The notes under the pieces are model-generated. The model worked only from the letters and a program-made list of their open reading frames with translations, was not told where the DNA came from and searched no databases. Of a stretch of 43,567 bases of DNA, positions 1-8,027 are shown in pieces; the stretch's first letter is position 1, and the number at the start of each line of letters is the position of its first letter. The position numbers and the translations under genes were made by a program. The DNA is from Flammeovirgaceae bacterium (GTDB lineage: Bacteria > Bacteroidota > Bacteroidia > Cytophagales > Cyclobacteriaceae): positions 1 through 43,567 of the forward strand of contig JAHEZH010000037.1 in the NCBI GenBank assembly GCA_023251155.1. Reading direction: 5' to 3'.

Positions 1-107
1 AACTGCAATCGCTGTTTATTGCCGTTAATAAAAAATATGCCGAAGACCATATCGCCCTAACGGAGACTGACGAGATTGCACTGATCCCTCCCGTAAGTGG
101 CGGGTGA
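1..107 (+). CDS. moaD: MoaD, small subunit of molybdopterin synthase (3' end only)
   Basis: Only the last 34 codons are in the window, read from base 3. The protein ends in PPVSGG, the C-terminal Gly-Gly tail of MoaD/ThiS-type sulfur carriers. In this family the tail is adenylated and then thiocarboxylated, and it delivers sulfur to cyclic pyranopterin monophosphate inside the MoaD2-MoaE2 complex in the cytoplasm. The stop lies 6 bases before the moaE start, as expected for the two subunits being made together. The start and the ubiquitin-like fold lie outside the window. The identification rests on the Gly-Gly end together with the moaE neighbour, which is a strong combination. Confidence 0.85.
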   Translation, partial: LQSLFIAVNKKYAEDHIALTETDEIALIPPVSGG

Positions 108-113
108 ATTTGA

Positions 114-539
114 ATGAAGATAACTGCCGTGATAAATATAACTGATCAACCTATCAACATTAACGAGGTAATGGCTGCCGCTACCGACACCACCGCGGGT
201 GCAGTCAATCTGTTTATCGGTACGGTACGCGATAATGCCCTCAGCAAAAAAGTGGTGCGGCTGGAATACGAGGCCTATGAGGAGATGGCCATTGCCGAGA
301 CACAGAAGATCTTCGAGGAGGCCACCAGCAAATGGGGGATAATCCGATGGGCCATTGCCCACCGCACAGGCATACTGAAGCCAGGTGAAATTGCGGTAGC
401 GGTAGCAGTAGCCACCAAACACCGTAAGGAAAGCTTTGAAGCCAGTCAGTTTATTATGAACGAACTGAAAGAAAAAGTGCCCATTTTCAAAAAGGAAGTA
501 TTTGAAGATGGCGAGGAATGGGTCTCGGCCAAACTTTAA
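114..539 (+). CDS. moaE: MoaE, large subunit of molybdopterin synthase
   Basis: 141 residues, the usual MoaE length. MoaE carries the active site that turns cyclic pyranopterin monophosphate into molybdopterin using sulfur from MoaD. Visible family features are the early FIGTVRD segment, the LEYEAYEEMA helix, the AHRTG motif near residue 83, and the C-terminal KEKVPIFKKE segment that holds the two conserved catalytic lysines. The ATG at 114 follows moaD by 6 bases, so the pair is probably translationally coupled. The next downstream reading frame is on the other strand and no clear terminator is visible after the stop. This is a confident family assignment. Confidence 0.95.
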   Translation: MKITAVINITDQPININEVMAAATDTTAGAVNLFIGTVRDNALSKKVVRLEYEAYEEMAIAETQKIFEEATSKWGIIRWAIAHRTGILKPGEIAVAVAVATKHRKESFEASQFIMNELKEKVPIFKKEVFEDGEEWVSAKL

Positions 540-635
540 AAACAATCGATAACGGAAAACTTACTCCCTCAGCTGTCTTTAGCGTAAAGGAGGTACCCGT
601 TCAAAAAATAACCGACTGGTTTTTACTAGCCTTTC

Positions 636-764
636 TTAATGGAAGATCATGAACCCAATGGTCACAATTGCCATTGCGATTAAAAAGCCAGCCACCATTA
701 CCAGCAACAAGTCGCGATAGATGGGGTTGATGTGGATTTCGGGAAACTTACCTAATACTTTCAT
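636..764 (-). CDS. possible 42-residue single-pass membrane peptide
   Basis: A short minus-strand frame beginning MKVLGKFPEIHINPIYRD, followed by a hydrophobic stretch of about 20 residues (LLLVMVAGFLIAMAIVTIGFMIF) ending one residue before the stop. The layout, a short polar head with a conserved-looking HINPIYRD segment and one membrane helix at the C-terminus, is coherent and unlike a random frame. An imperfect -7 box (TACATTTA) lies about 25 bases upstream on the minus strand. I do not recognise a family and propose no function. It is convergent with moaE and could be part of the same intergenic turnover as the empty stretch beyond it. Confidence 0.45.
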   Translation of the reverse strand: MKVLGKFPEIHINPIYRDLLLVMVAGFLIAMAIVTIGFMIFH

Positions 765-1091
765 AGCCAACGAATATGTTTTAGACGCTATAAATGTAAC
801 AGGAGTTTGTTTTTAAAGTTCACAAAATCGAAAAGAAATGTTGTTGATGTGATTTTTCAAATGAAAGTGTGTCTTGTTTATCTCTTCCGCTCCCGATATT
901 CCACGCCTTATTCGTAAAGCATTTGTTCACATCGGAAAACAGAAACCACTAGTAAATTGATAGTTACAAAAAGCTGACCATGGCAGGTCGCTTCCGGGTG
1001 TAGCTATAAGTGCGATGTATGTTTTTATGGGGAGTTTCAGTTAATACCGAAAAAAAGTAAAGTAGGCGTGGGATAGCACAGAATATACTAC
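765..1091. other. intergenic stretch with no recognised gene
   Basis: No frame in either direction has a protein-like composition. Apart from the imperfect promoter word for the 42-residue peptide near 790-800, I see no repeat or RNA gene here. Confidence 0.5.
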
Positions 1092-1110
1092 CCCACTTCT
1101 GCGAAGTGGG
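1092..1110. terminator. hairpin at the 3' end of moaC
   Basis: An 8-bp stem (CCCACTTC/GAAGTGGG) with a 3-base loop begins 2 bases past the moaC stop. The T-rich run lies on the plus-strand side, inside the moaC end, so as a moaC terminator it lacks a proper U tract. It may act mainly as a 3'-end stabiliser or as a block to plus-strand read-through. Confidence 0.4.
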
Positions 1111-1112
1111 AA

Positions 1113-1601
1113 TTATTTTTTCCTCACAAAGTCCTTTTTACCCCCCACTTTCTCCATCAGCTTCACCTCTTCAATTACGATCTCATGCGACAGGGCTTTG
1201 CACATATCATAGATAGTGAGTGCGGCAATAGAAGCGGCCGTCAGTGCCTCCATCTCTACACCTGTCTTGGAGGTAATGATGGCGGTAGTGTCGATAATGG
1301 CTCTTCCGCCCTTTACGGTAATTCTGACCTGGCAATCTTCCATACCGATGGGATGGCAAAACGGGATGAGCGCTGACGTTTTCTTGGCCCCCATTACACC
1401 GGCAATAATTGCCGTCTGAAACACAGGGCCTTTTTTGGTGATCAGTTCATCGCCTTTCATTTTAGAAAGAATGGTTTTACCCAGATGAACAATGGCCTGT
1501 GCTCTTGCCATCCGTTTTGTTATTTTCTTTTCCGATACATCTACCATTTGCGGGTTGCCCGATGCATCGATATGAGTAAATTGCTTTTTCATTTGAATCA
1601 T
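1113..1601 (-). CDS. moaC: MoaC, cyclic pyranopterin monophosphate synthase
   Basis: 162 residues, the normal MoaC size. MoaC converts the 3',8-cyclo-GTP made by MoaA into cyclic pyranopterin monophosphate, the substrate of MoaD/MoaE. Family motifs are clear: the N-terminal FTHIDASG and MVDVSEKKITKR region, KKTSALIPFCHPI in the middle, the DCQV strand, and the TKTGVEMEAL-like helix (here SKTGVEMEAL) followed by YDMCKA. The conserved Lys and Asp residues of the active site lie in these blocks. Two starts are possible, ATG at 1601 or, three codons in, ATG at 1592; the second gives the more usual MKKQFTHID start. The gene is divergent from moeA, with about 130 bases between them that should hold both promoters. 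Confidence 0.95.
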   Translation of the reverse strand: MIQMKKQFTHIDASGNPQMVDVSEKKITKRMARAQAIVHLGKTILSKMKGDELITKKGPVFQTAIIAGVMGAKKTSALIPFCHPIGMEDCQVRITVKGGRAIIDTTAIITSKTGVEMEALTAASIAALTIYDMCKALSHEIVIEEVKLMEKVGGKKDFVRKK

Positions 1602-1681
1602 TTTATAAATTCATGCTACGCAAAATACGCGAAGAAAGGATGCAAAGGCAGCTAAGGCATTCTTTAAATTCCTTTGCACAT

Positions 1682-1689
1682 TAACTTTG
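1682..1689 (+). promoter_or_regulatory. candidate -7 promoter box for moeA
   Basis: TAACTTTG matches the Bacteroidetes TAnnTTTG box exactly and lies 44 bases before the moeA ATG. No good TTG -33 element is visible at the usual distance. Confidence 0.4.
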
Positions 1690-1733
1690 CCTCCGCTGCG
1701 GGAAACCGCCATTCATCTCAAAACTAACCATTC

Positions 1734-2927
1734 ATGATCCGCGTATCTGAAGCTACCTCGATAATTCAACAGCATTTGTTCAAGCCGGGCAACGAAAAGA
1801 TGGCATTAGCCAAAGCCACGGGTCGCATACTGGCTGAACCCATTATTGCCGATCGCGACTTCCCTCCTTTCCATCGTGCATCGATGGACGGAATCGCTAT
1901 CCAGCACCAGGCATTTGCCAAAGGTCAGCGTCATTTTACAGTAGAGGGACTATTGCCAGCGGGAGCACCTTCTTTTCCATTAAAAAATGCAGATGCTGCT
2001 ATCGAGATCATGACCGGGGCTATGCTACCCGTCAATACCGATACCGTAGTGCGCTATGAAGATGTAGAAATTACCCATGGTAGTGCTCACATCACGATTG
2101 ACACCCTTTCGAAAGGTGAAGGCACCCATCCTCAAGCGCAGGATGCCGCACAGAACGATGTGCTCCTGGCACCCGGAATAAAAATTGCGCCTGCCGAAAT
2201 TGCATTAATGGCTTCTGTTGGGAAGGCAGACGTACTTGTTTATACCTTTCCTAAAACGGCCATCATTTCTACCGGCAATGAATTGGTTGCTGTTGACGCT
2301 ACACCGTTGCCACATCAAATCCGAAGATCCAACAGTTATGCCCTCCAATCCGCATTATCTCTTCTTGGCTGCGAAGCCAGTCTTTTTCATGTACCCGATG
2401 AAAAACACGTACTTGAAAAAGAGTTAAAAGAAATCGTTGCCGCACATGAGCTGATTATCCTGAGCGGTGGCGTATCCAAAGGCAAGTTCGATTTCATTCC
2501 CGAAGTGCTGACCTCCTTAGGTATCGAAAAGAAATTTCACCAGGTGAGCCAGCGGCCAGGCAAGCCCTTCTGGTTTGGCACATCAACATCATCGCAGCAC
2601 ACGGTATTTGCCCTTCCGGGAAATCCGGTATCAACCTACATGTGCTATTACCGTTACATACAACCCTGGCTGCTACAGAGCATGCACCTTCCGGCCGGTG
2701 AACAGCAGGCCATCCTTGCCCGGGATTTTTCCTTCAAGCCACCCCTCACGTATTTCCTGCAGGTAAAGACCGTAAATGAGTCCGGTAAGTTAATGGCCTA
2801 TCCCGATGCCGGAGGTGGATCTGGTGATTTTGCTAATCTGAAAAACGTGAGTGGCTTTCTGGAATTGCCTGAAGAGAGAACAGAGTTTAAAGAGGGTGAG
2901 GCGCTGGCGTACTATGCATTTCGGTGA
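1734..2927 (+). CDS. moeA: MoeA, molybdopterin molybdenumtransferase
   Basis: 397 residues, close to the usual MoeA length. MoeA inserts molybdate into adenylylated molybdopterin, the last common step of molybdenum cofactor synthesis. Visible in order are the N-terminal SEATSIIQQHL helix, the RDFPPFHRASMDGIA segment, PAGAP, the GAMLPVNTDTVVRYED block, the MoCF-like domain with ISTGNEL and LSGGVSKGKFD, then FALPGNPVSTY and the small C-terminal beta domain. Nothing is missing. The gene faces away from moaC, and the two are presumably expressed from the shared gap. No downstream partner is on the same strand before the next regulator, so moeA is likely monocistronic. Confidence 0.95.
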   Translation: MIRVSEATSIIQQHLFKPGNEKMALAKATGRILAEPIIADRDFPPFHRASMDGIAIQHQAFAKGQRHFTVEGLLPAGAPSFPLKNADAAIEIMTGAMLPVNTDTVVRYEDVEITHGSAHITIDTLSKGEGTHPQAQDAAQNDVLLAPGIKIAPAEIALMASVGKADVLVYTFPKTAIISTGNELVAVDATPLPHQIRRSNSYALQSALSLLGCEASLFHVPDEKHVLEKELKEIVAAHELIILSGGVSKGKFDFIPEVLTSLGIEKKFHQVSQRPGKPFWFGTSTSSQHTVFALPGNPVSTYMCYYRYIQPWLLQSMHLPAGEQQAILARDFSFKPPLTYFLQVKTVNESGKLMAYPDAGGGSGDFANLKNVSGFLELPEERTEFKEGEALAYYAFR

Positions 2928-3103
2928 CCACAATTTGAATTTGTATAAACGCTTCCTATGACCCCAGATTAAGGGACGCTTACACATTTTTTATTAATCG
3001 ATAATAAATACAACTACTTTGTCCAAGGGCAATAGCCACTAACGATTAATACAGGTCATCTGCACGAAAGGGATTCGGCTACTTTTTGATTAACAGGGCT
3101 GCA

Positions 3104-3526
3104 TTATTTTTCCTTGTCCAGCATGCGCTCCAGCAAAGCCACCTTCTCCCGCTCTGCTTTCAGCAATGCTTCATAAAGTTTTTTATTTTCATCAATAGCT
3201 TCCATCCATTTATCAATGGGATTAAAAGTGCACTGATAATTATAGTTTTGATTATAGGCCGATGACTGGTCATTCATATTTTCAATATGAAAAATCAATG
3301 CTTCATCATTAAAATTTCTGATTGCCTCTTTTGTAATGCCAAGTGCGGTTGCCACTCTTTCCAGCGCAGCCTCATCAATGATTTCGTTTTGTTCCATCTT
3401 GCTCACGCTCTGCTGGCTGATGCCCATCTTTTCGGCTAGCGTTTCTTGCTTCATGCCCAGCATCTCACGTATGCGGCCAATCTTTTTACCAAGATGTTTT
3501 ACGGGTGGTCGGTTGGAGGTATCCAT
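3104..3526 (-). CDS. XRE-family DNA-binding regulator
   Basis: 140 residues from the ATG at 3526; the open frame continues upstream, but that part overlaps the promoter and is unlikely to be translated. Residues about 12-70 form a helix-turn-helix of the Cro/CI type (RIREMLGMKQETLAEKMGIS followed by QQSVSKMEQ). A glutamine- and asparagine-rich linker follows, and the end is a charged helix likely to form a coiled coil and support dimers (residues about 105-140). No ligand domain is visible. The target is unknown: neither neighbour is a toxin or phage gene. The -7 box sits only 6 bases before the ATG, implying a nearly leaderless transcript and possibly autoregulation. Confidence 0.8.
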   Translation of the reverse strand: MDTSNRPPVKHLGKKIGRIREMLGMKQETLAEKMGISQQSVSKMEQNEIIDEAALERVATALGITKEAIRNFNDEALIFHIENMNDQSSAYNQNYNYQCTFNPIDKWMEAIDENKKLYEALLKAEREKVALLERMLDKEK

Positions 3527-3531
3527 AGAAT

Positions 3532-3565
3532 CAAATATAAAAAAATATGCAGTCGTAAGATACAA
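3532..3565 (-). promoter_or_regulatory. promoter of the XRE regulator
   Basis: On the minus strand TATATTTG (3539-3532) is an exact -7 box, with a TTG at 3565-3563 as a possible -33 element 23 bases upstream, at the long edge of the usual spacing. Transcription would start at or within a few bases of the ATG. Confidence 0.5.
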
Positions 3566-3742
3566 CCGGGCGCCAGTAAATAACAACCCCTTTTTGGTGG
3601 TGTCACAAACGGCAGCAATAGGTAATTGTCAATAGCACTGCTATAAATAGTAGTGCTCTATATAATGTACCTAATCCCTTTACGTCTGTTGTCAGGGTAA
3701 TTTATCTAAAAGCAATTTCTTTCCTATACGCCTTAAAAGAGG

Positions 3743-3892
3743 TTAAAAAAAGTCACTAAATTTTACTGTGAGCTTTTGCCTTTCAGTTTCATTAAGAATT
3801 GGTGTCAGTACAAATCCTACAATTGAGATAATGAAACTCATTCCACCCAAAACTAATGCTACAATATTTAAACTTTCCATCGTCAAAAACAT
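3743..3892 (-). CDS. possible 49-residue membrane peptide, or remnant
   Basis: A minus-strand frame beginning MFLTMESLNIVALVLGGM with one hydrophobic stretch up to about residue 34, then a polar tail ending KFSDFF. It overlaps, in another frame, the end of a 71-codon minus frame (3792-4007) whose first 40 residues also look partly membrane-like (SPLLFYSLLGHYALYQLVV). The two may be pieces of one gene broken by a frameshift, or one of them may be real and the other chance. I recognise no family. The rest of 3587-4101 shows nothing else. Confidence 0.25.
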   Translation of the reverse strand: MFLTMESLNIVALVLGGMSFIISIVGFVLTPILNETERQKLTVKFSDFF

Positions 3893-4101
3893 TTTTATCC
3901 GCTAAACGGTCTGCCACAATTACGACTAACTGATATAACGCATAATGTCCTAATAGTGAATAAAAAAGTAGTGGCGATAAGCCAGCATCCTTTTTATCGC
4001 GCAACATTAAAAATACCGAACAACAGAAGCACTTCCGGCTTGCCGCCAGAGGGCCTATAGCAGGAAGCCAGGTATTCCATTATTTTTAGTTTTTTCTATT
4101 T

Positions 4102-5217
4102 ATGCTGAATATCCTTCTCGCACCCGATAAATTCAAAGACTCGCTTAGCGCAGAGCAGGTGTGCGCAGCATTGAGTGAAGGATTGGTTAAAAAATATCCG
4201 CATGCTACCATCCGGAACGTGCCTCTGGCAGATGGTGGTGAAGGCACGAGCGAATTGCTGACACGCTACTTTAATGGCACTACGGTGAAGGTAGCTGTTT
4301 CCAATCCGCTGTTTGAACCCATTACGGCAACCTACGGATATGCTGCACAGGAGCAGATGGCTTTTATTGAAATGGCAAAAGCCTCAGGGCTGGTGTTGGT
4401 CGCAAAGGAGAAACGAAATCCACTTTACACCACCACGTATGGCACCGGTCAGTTGATCAAAGATGCCCTTGACCGTGGTGCCCGGAAGATCCTGTTAGGT
4501 ATTGGCGGAAGCGCTACCAACGATGCCGGCATGGGTATGGCCGAAGCATTGGGGGCGCAGTTCTTCAATCAGCATCGGCAAAAAATAAAACCGACAGGCG
4601 AACACCTCATTCATCTCCATAGCATAGATGCTTCGTACATTGATCCGCGCGTAAAGGAAACCGAATTCATTGCGCTGTGCGATGTGAGTAATCCGCTTTA
4701 TGGACGTACCGGTGCCGCGCATGTTTACGCACCACAGAAAGGGGCCGATGACAAAGCAATTGCCCTGCTGGAAGAAGGAATAAAAAATTATGAAAAAGTG
4801 GTGCAAAACACATTGGGCTTAGCTGCAGATTTCCCCGGGGCGGGTGCCGGTGGCGGCATGGCCAGCGGTGCGCGTGTGTTTTTACATGCACGCATCACAA
4901 AAGGAATGGATTACGTGATCGATGCTCTTCAGCTGGAAGAAAAAATAAAGCAAGCGGACCTGGTGATCACCGGGGAAGGGAAGATTGACCGCCAAACGTT
5001 ATCCGGCAAAGTGGTCGCTGCTATTGCCCGGCTGGCACAGCAACATCACAAAAAAATGATAGCCATTTGTGGTGTGTGCGAATTGAGCGAAGAACAACTA
5101 CGTAAAATGGGCATCCATCAGACCATTTCCCTCACCGATCCTTTTACTTCACGCGCAGAGGCGGTAAAAAATGCAACCGCACTGCTTCGTGAAAGGGTCT
5201 CTGAAATACGACTATAA
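4102..5217 (+). CDS. glycerate kinase (GlxK/GarK family)
   Basis: 371 residues, typical of the glycerate kinase type 1 family. These enzymes phosphorylate D-glycerate with ATP, usually to 2-phosphoglycerate, feeding glycerate from glyoxylate or sugar-acid breakdown into glycolysis. The hallmark start LLAPDKFKDSLSAEQV is present, followed by PLADGGEGT, the GIGGSATNDAGMGMAEALGA block, GAAHVYAPQKGA, and the GAGAGGGMASG and ITGEGKIDRQTLSGKVV motifs near the C-terminus. The start at 4102 fits the family N-terminus exactly. Neighbours are unrelated, so the source of glycerate is not indicated. Whether the product is 2- or 3-phosphoglycerate cannot be read from the sequence. Confidence 0.92.
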   Translation: MLNILLAPDKFKDSLSAEQVCAALSEGLVKKYPHATIRNVPLADGGEGTSELLTRYFNGTTVKVAVSNPLFEPITATYGYAAQEQMAFIEMAKASGLVLVAKEKRNPLYTTTYGTGQLIKDALDRGARKILLGIGGSATNDAGMGMAEALGAQFFNQHRQKIKPTGEHLIHLHSIDASYIDPRVKETEFIALCDVSNPLYGRTGAAHVYAPQKGADDKAIALLEEGIKNYEKVVQNTLGLAADFPGAGAGGGMASGARVFLHARITKGMDYVIDALQLEEKIKQADLVITGEGKIDRQTLSGKVVAAIARLAQQHHKKMIAICGVCELSEEQLRKMGIHQTISLTDPFTSRAEAVKNATALLRERVSEIRL

Positions 5218-5299
5218 GTTTGCCGCCCGTCCATCTCCGGGTACCGGAACCAGCTCCAAAAGAGTCGCACAAATGGTTTCCCCACCATAAAAAATGGGT

Positions 5300-5307
5300 T
5301 AAATTTG
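5300..5307 (+). promoter_or_regulatory. candidate -7 promoter box for ffh
   Basis: TAAATTTG matches TAnnTTTG exactly and lies 46 bases before the GTG start of ffh. The -33 region is not clear. Confidence 0.4.
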
Positions 5308-5353
5308 CTGCCCGGATTCGGATGAAATCCGCCAACTACTAAAAATTACAGCC

Positions 5354-6685
5354 GTGTTCGATAGTTTAAGTTTAAAATTAGATAAGGCATTCCAGAACCT
5401 CAAAGGTCAGGGACGCATCACCGAGATCAACGTAGCCGCCACCATCAAGGAAATACGCAAAGCGCTGATCGATGCCGATGTGAACTACAAGGTAGCCAAG
5501 GAAGTAACGGACGAGATCAAGGAGAAAGCCATGGGCCAGAATGTGCTCACCTCTATCTCGCCAGGTCAGTTGCTCACCAAGATTACCAGCGATGAGCTTA
5601 CCCAACTGATGGGTGCACAAAGTGAAGACATCCGGATTGAAGGCAATCCGGCGATTATACTAATTGCAGGTCTGCAAGGTTCGGGTAAGACTACCTTCTC
5701 AGGGAAGCTGGCCAGCTACCTGAAACGCCAGGGAAGAAGTGTGTTGCTTACTGCCTGTGATATTTATCGCCCGGCTGCGATTGACCAGTTGAAAGTATTG
5801 GGTGAGCAGGTAGGTGTTGAAGTATATGCCGAGCCGGAAAACAAAGATGCTGTTAAAATTGCAAAAGCTGCGATTGACCACGCAAAGAAAAACAATCACC
5901 GCATTGTCATTGTCGATACCGCTGGTCGCCTTGCCGTAGATGAGGAAATGATGAATGAGATCGCCCGACTGAAAGAGGCACTCAATCCATCAGAGACGTT
6001 GTTTGTAGTTGACTCGATGACCGGGCAAGATGCCGTGAACACAGCAAAGGCTTTCAATGACCGTCTTAATTTCAATGGCGTGGTATTGACGAAGCTGGAT
6101 GGTGATACACGTGGTGGTGCTGCCCTATCGATCAGACGTGTGGTCGACAAGCCAATCAAGTTCATCAGCTCGGGTGAGAAAATGGAGGCCATTGATCGCT
6201 TCTATCCTGATCGTATGGCGAGCCGTATTCTGGGTATGGGTGATGTGGTGTCGTTGGTTGAAAAGGCACAACAGACTTTTGATGCGGATGAAGCCGCACG
6301 TTTAAATAAGAAAATCCGCAAGAATCAATTTGATTTTAATGACTTCCTCGGTCAGCTGGAACAAATCAAAAAGATGGGTAACATGAAAGACCTGCTGGGC
6401 ATGATACCCGGTATGGGCAAAGCACTGAAAGATGTGAACGTGGACGATAACTCCTTCAAACCAATTGAAGCGATCATTCGCTCCATGACTTTGCAGGAAC
6501 GCGAGAATCCCGAACTGATTAACGGCAGCCGTAAGAACCGTATTGCCAAAGGAAGTGGCACCTCGGTGCCACAGGTTAACCAGTTGCTGAAGCAGTTTGA
6601 AGACATGCGCAAGATGATGAAGACCATGAACAAGATGGGTGGCGGCAAGCGGGCGCTGTCAGCGCTTAATCCGTTCGGCAGATAA
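5354..6685 (+). CDS. ffh: Ffh, signal recognition particle GTPase (SRP54)
   Basis: 443 residues starting with GTG at 5354; the start fits the family N-terminus MFDSLSLKLDKAFQNL. Ffh binds 4.5S RNA and signal sequences emerging from the ribosome and, with FtsY, delivers membrane proteins to SecYEG. The N domain covers about residues 1-90. The G domain has the P-loop GLQGSGKTT (106-114), TACDIYRPAA, DTAGR and TKLDGDTRGG. The methionine-rich M domain (about 300-443) contains the MGNMKDLLGMIPGMGK finger-loop region and the conserved RIAKGSG RNA-binding motif. The C-terminus is short and ends NPFGR. The gene stands alone and is followed by a strong terminator. Confidence 0.97.
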   Translation: MFDSLSLKLDKAFQNLKGQGRITEINVAATIKEIRKALIDADVNYKVAKEVTDEIKEKAMGQNVLTSISPGQLLTKITSDELTQLMGAQSEDIRIEGNPAIILIAGLQGSGKTTFSGKLASYLKRQGRSVLLTACDIYRPAAIDQLKVLGEQVGVEVYAEPENKDAVKIAKAAIDHAKKNNHRIVIVDTAGRLAVDEEMMNEIARLKEALNPSETLFVVDSMTGQDAVNTAKAFNDRLNFNGVVLTKLDGDTRGGAALSIRRVVDKPIKFISSGEKMEAIDRFYPDRMASRILGMGDVVSLVEKAQQTFDADEAARLNKKIRKNQFDFNDFLGQLEQIKKMGNMKDLLGMIPGMGKALKDVNVDDNSFKPIEAIIRSMTLQERENPELINGSRKNRIAKGSGTSVPQVNQLLKQFEDMRKMMKTMNKMGGGKRALSALNPFGR

Positions 6686-6708
6686 GATTTCGTTTAAAAT
6701 AAGAAAGA

Positions 6709-6738
6709 GGCTGTTTCCGTAAGGAAGCAGCTTTTTTT
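6709..6738 (+). terminator. rho-independent terminator of ffh
   Basis: A 9-bp stem (GCTGTTTCC with GGAAGCAGC, one G-U pair), GTAA loop and a run of seven T begin about 23 bases after the ffh stop. Confidence 0.85.
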
Positions 6739-6755
6739 ATGAACAATCAGCCGTA

Positions 6756-7727
6756 TCAATAAATAAACTTCGGCTCTTCCTCCACTGCACTCTCTTCCAC
6801 ACGCGAGTACGAACTACCTGATTTCGTTAACGGACCGAAATAAAAATCTTTCCCTACATTAGCTGCTGTGATGCGTGCTGTAGCCCGTGTGTAACTGGTG
6901 CCTTTACTCATCACCAGTTCGGTATCGGCATCGTAGCTGCCTGAAACATAACGCACCATGATGTAGTACTTACCATCCGGCACGGAAGAACCAATCGTGA
7001 AGGTTTCGAAGCCCGTTTCATTCACACTGCTTACCGACGCTACCAGATCTCTGCTTACCACCAAGCCATTACTCACCACTACATTTGTAGCCAGATACAT
7101 ATCAACGTTTCCATTCGTAATACTAATGCCATCACCCAACCTCCACGACAAATCAACACGCATGGCATCGGCAGGTGGCTTATCATTATCGACAATCACA
7201 AACTGATATTCCAGGTTCTTTACGGATGCAGCAATGGATTCATTCGAGATATCGCTGATACGGAAATAAATATTCTCTACTCTTGGCTCCACATACGGAT
7301 CATCAATTATTTTAAAAAACAAATCGACATACGAATTGCCCGCCTGCACCGTAAGCACCTGCTGTGACGACACGGAAGAAGAACCCGTAACCGGAATAAG
7401 TGACGAAGTAAGATCAACAGGTACCGTCATCTGGTAATCACCATCCAGGGCTGCTGTACCAAAGATGTCGATCGTTACTGTGGTGGCTGCCGTTACTTTG
7501 CCCAGATGAATACGTACGCTGTACGTACTGTCACTTTCTGTTCGCTGCACTCCACTGGTTTCAAAACCTACTGCCGTATCCTCGCTATCGGTGCAGGAAA
7601 AAAACAATGTCACAATGATCAACAGGAAGAATAGAAATGCATGAAAGGAAAATGCGAAATCACGTGTATCTAAAAGCGTATTCCACCTCATCATCGCTTC
7701 CTGCAGCCCGCGGTTTTTCATACACAA
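6756..7727 (-). CDS. secreted lipoprotein with Calx-beta-like domain
   Basis: Up to 323 residues. A hydrophobic segment ends in the lipobox-like LFFSC followed by TDSEDT, so the mature protein is probably a lipoprotein starting at that Cys. With the first ATG the signal would be unusually long; internal ATGs at 7694 and 7691 give a more reasonable one. The region after the lipobox resembles Calx-beta repeats: DGDYQMTVP, a Thr/Ser-rich strand region, then DDPYVEPRVENIYFRISD and YQFVIVDNDKP. The remainder looks like a second beta-rich domain (FETFTIGSSVPDGKYYIMVRY). Proteins of this type in Bacteroidetes are surface or periplasmic; no enzyme motif is seen and the function is unknown. It converges on ffh. 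Confidence 0.65.
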   Translation of the reverse strand: MCMKNRGLQEAMMRWNTLLDTRDFAFSFHAFLFFLLIIVTLFFSCTDSEDTAVGFETSGVQRTESDSTYSVRIHLGKVTAATTVTIDIFGTAALDGDYQMTVPVDLTSSLIPVTGSSSVSSQQVLTVQAGNSYVDLFFKIIDDPYVEPRVENIYFRISDISNESIAASVKNLEYQFVIVDNDKPPADAMRVDLSWRLGDGISITNGNVDMYLATNVVVSNGLVVSRDLVASVSSVNETGFETFTIGSSVPDGKYYIMVRYVSGSYDADTELVMSKGTSYTRATARITAANVGKDFYFGPLTKSGSSYSRVEESAVEEEPKFIY

Positions 7728-7958
7728 ATCGTTTAGGTACTGATTGTTGTGTTGAAATATCGCAAACGTCCCAAACCTGAACTAAAAATTAAGACCAACT
7801 CCTTTCTTCATTCAACCAACAAATCAAATTAAGCAACATGGTCAACTCCTTTTCCTACCTTTTCAGCACTCCGTGATAAATAAACCCTTTACCCCTAACC
7901 TTTCCTTTTGTTAATACGTTTTAACAATTAGTTTACAGGTTTAAGATTTATATCAACG
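7728..7958. other. intergenic stretch between divergent genes
   Basis: No gene is seen in this AT-rich stretch upstream of the lipoprotein and the DUF2911 gene. It must contain their promoters, but no exact TAnnTTTG box is visible; TACGTTTT near 7915-7922 is one mismatch away. Confidence 0.4.
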
Positions 7959-7990
7959 AAAATGCTCCTAACTTTCAGGAGCATTTTTGC
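7959..7990 (+). terminator. hairpin with T run in the leader of the DUF2911 gene
   Basis: An 11-bp stem (AAAATGCTCCT with AGGAGCATTTT, 7-base loop) runs into TTTTTGCG and ends about 40 bases before the DUF2911 ATG. It has the form of an intrinsic terminator but no plus-strand gene lies just upstream. It may be an attenuator or the end of an unseen small RNA. Confidence 0.5.
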
Positions 7991-8027
7991 GTTTATAGCA
8001 GATCACCAAACAAACACTATTAACATT

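Noticed and set aside
1092-1110. Hairpin considered as a molybdenum cofactor riboswitch piece
   Set aside because: It is a simple 8-bp hairpin at the 3' end of moaC, not in a leader, and lacks the larger Moco RNA architecture.
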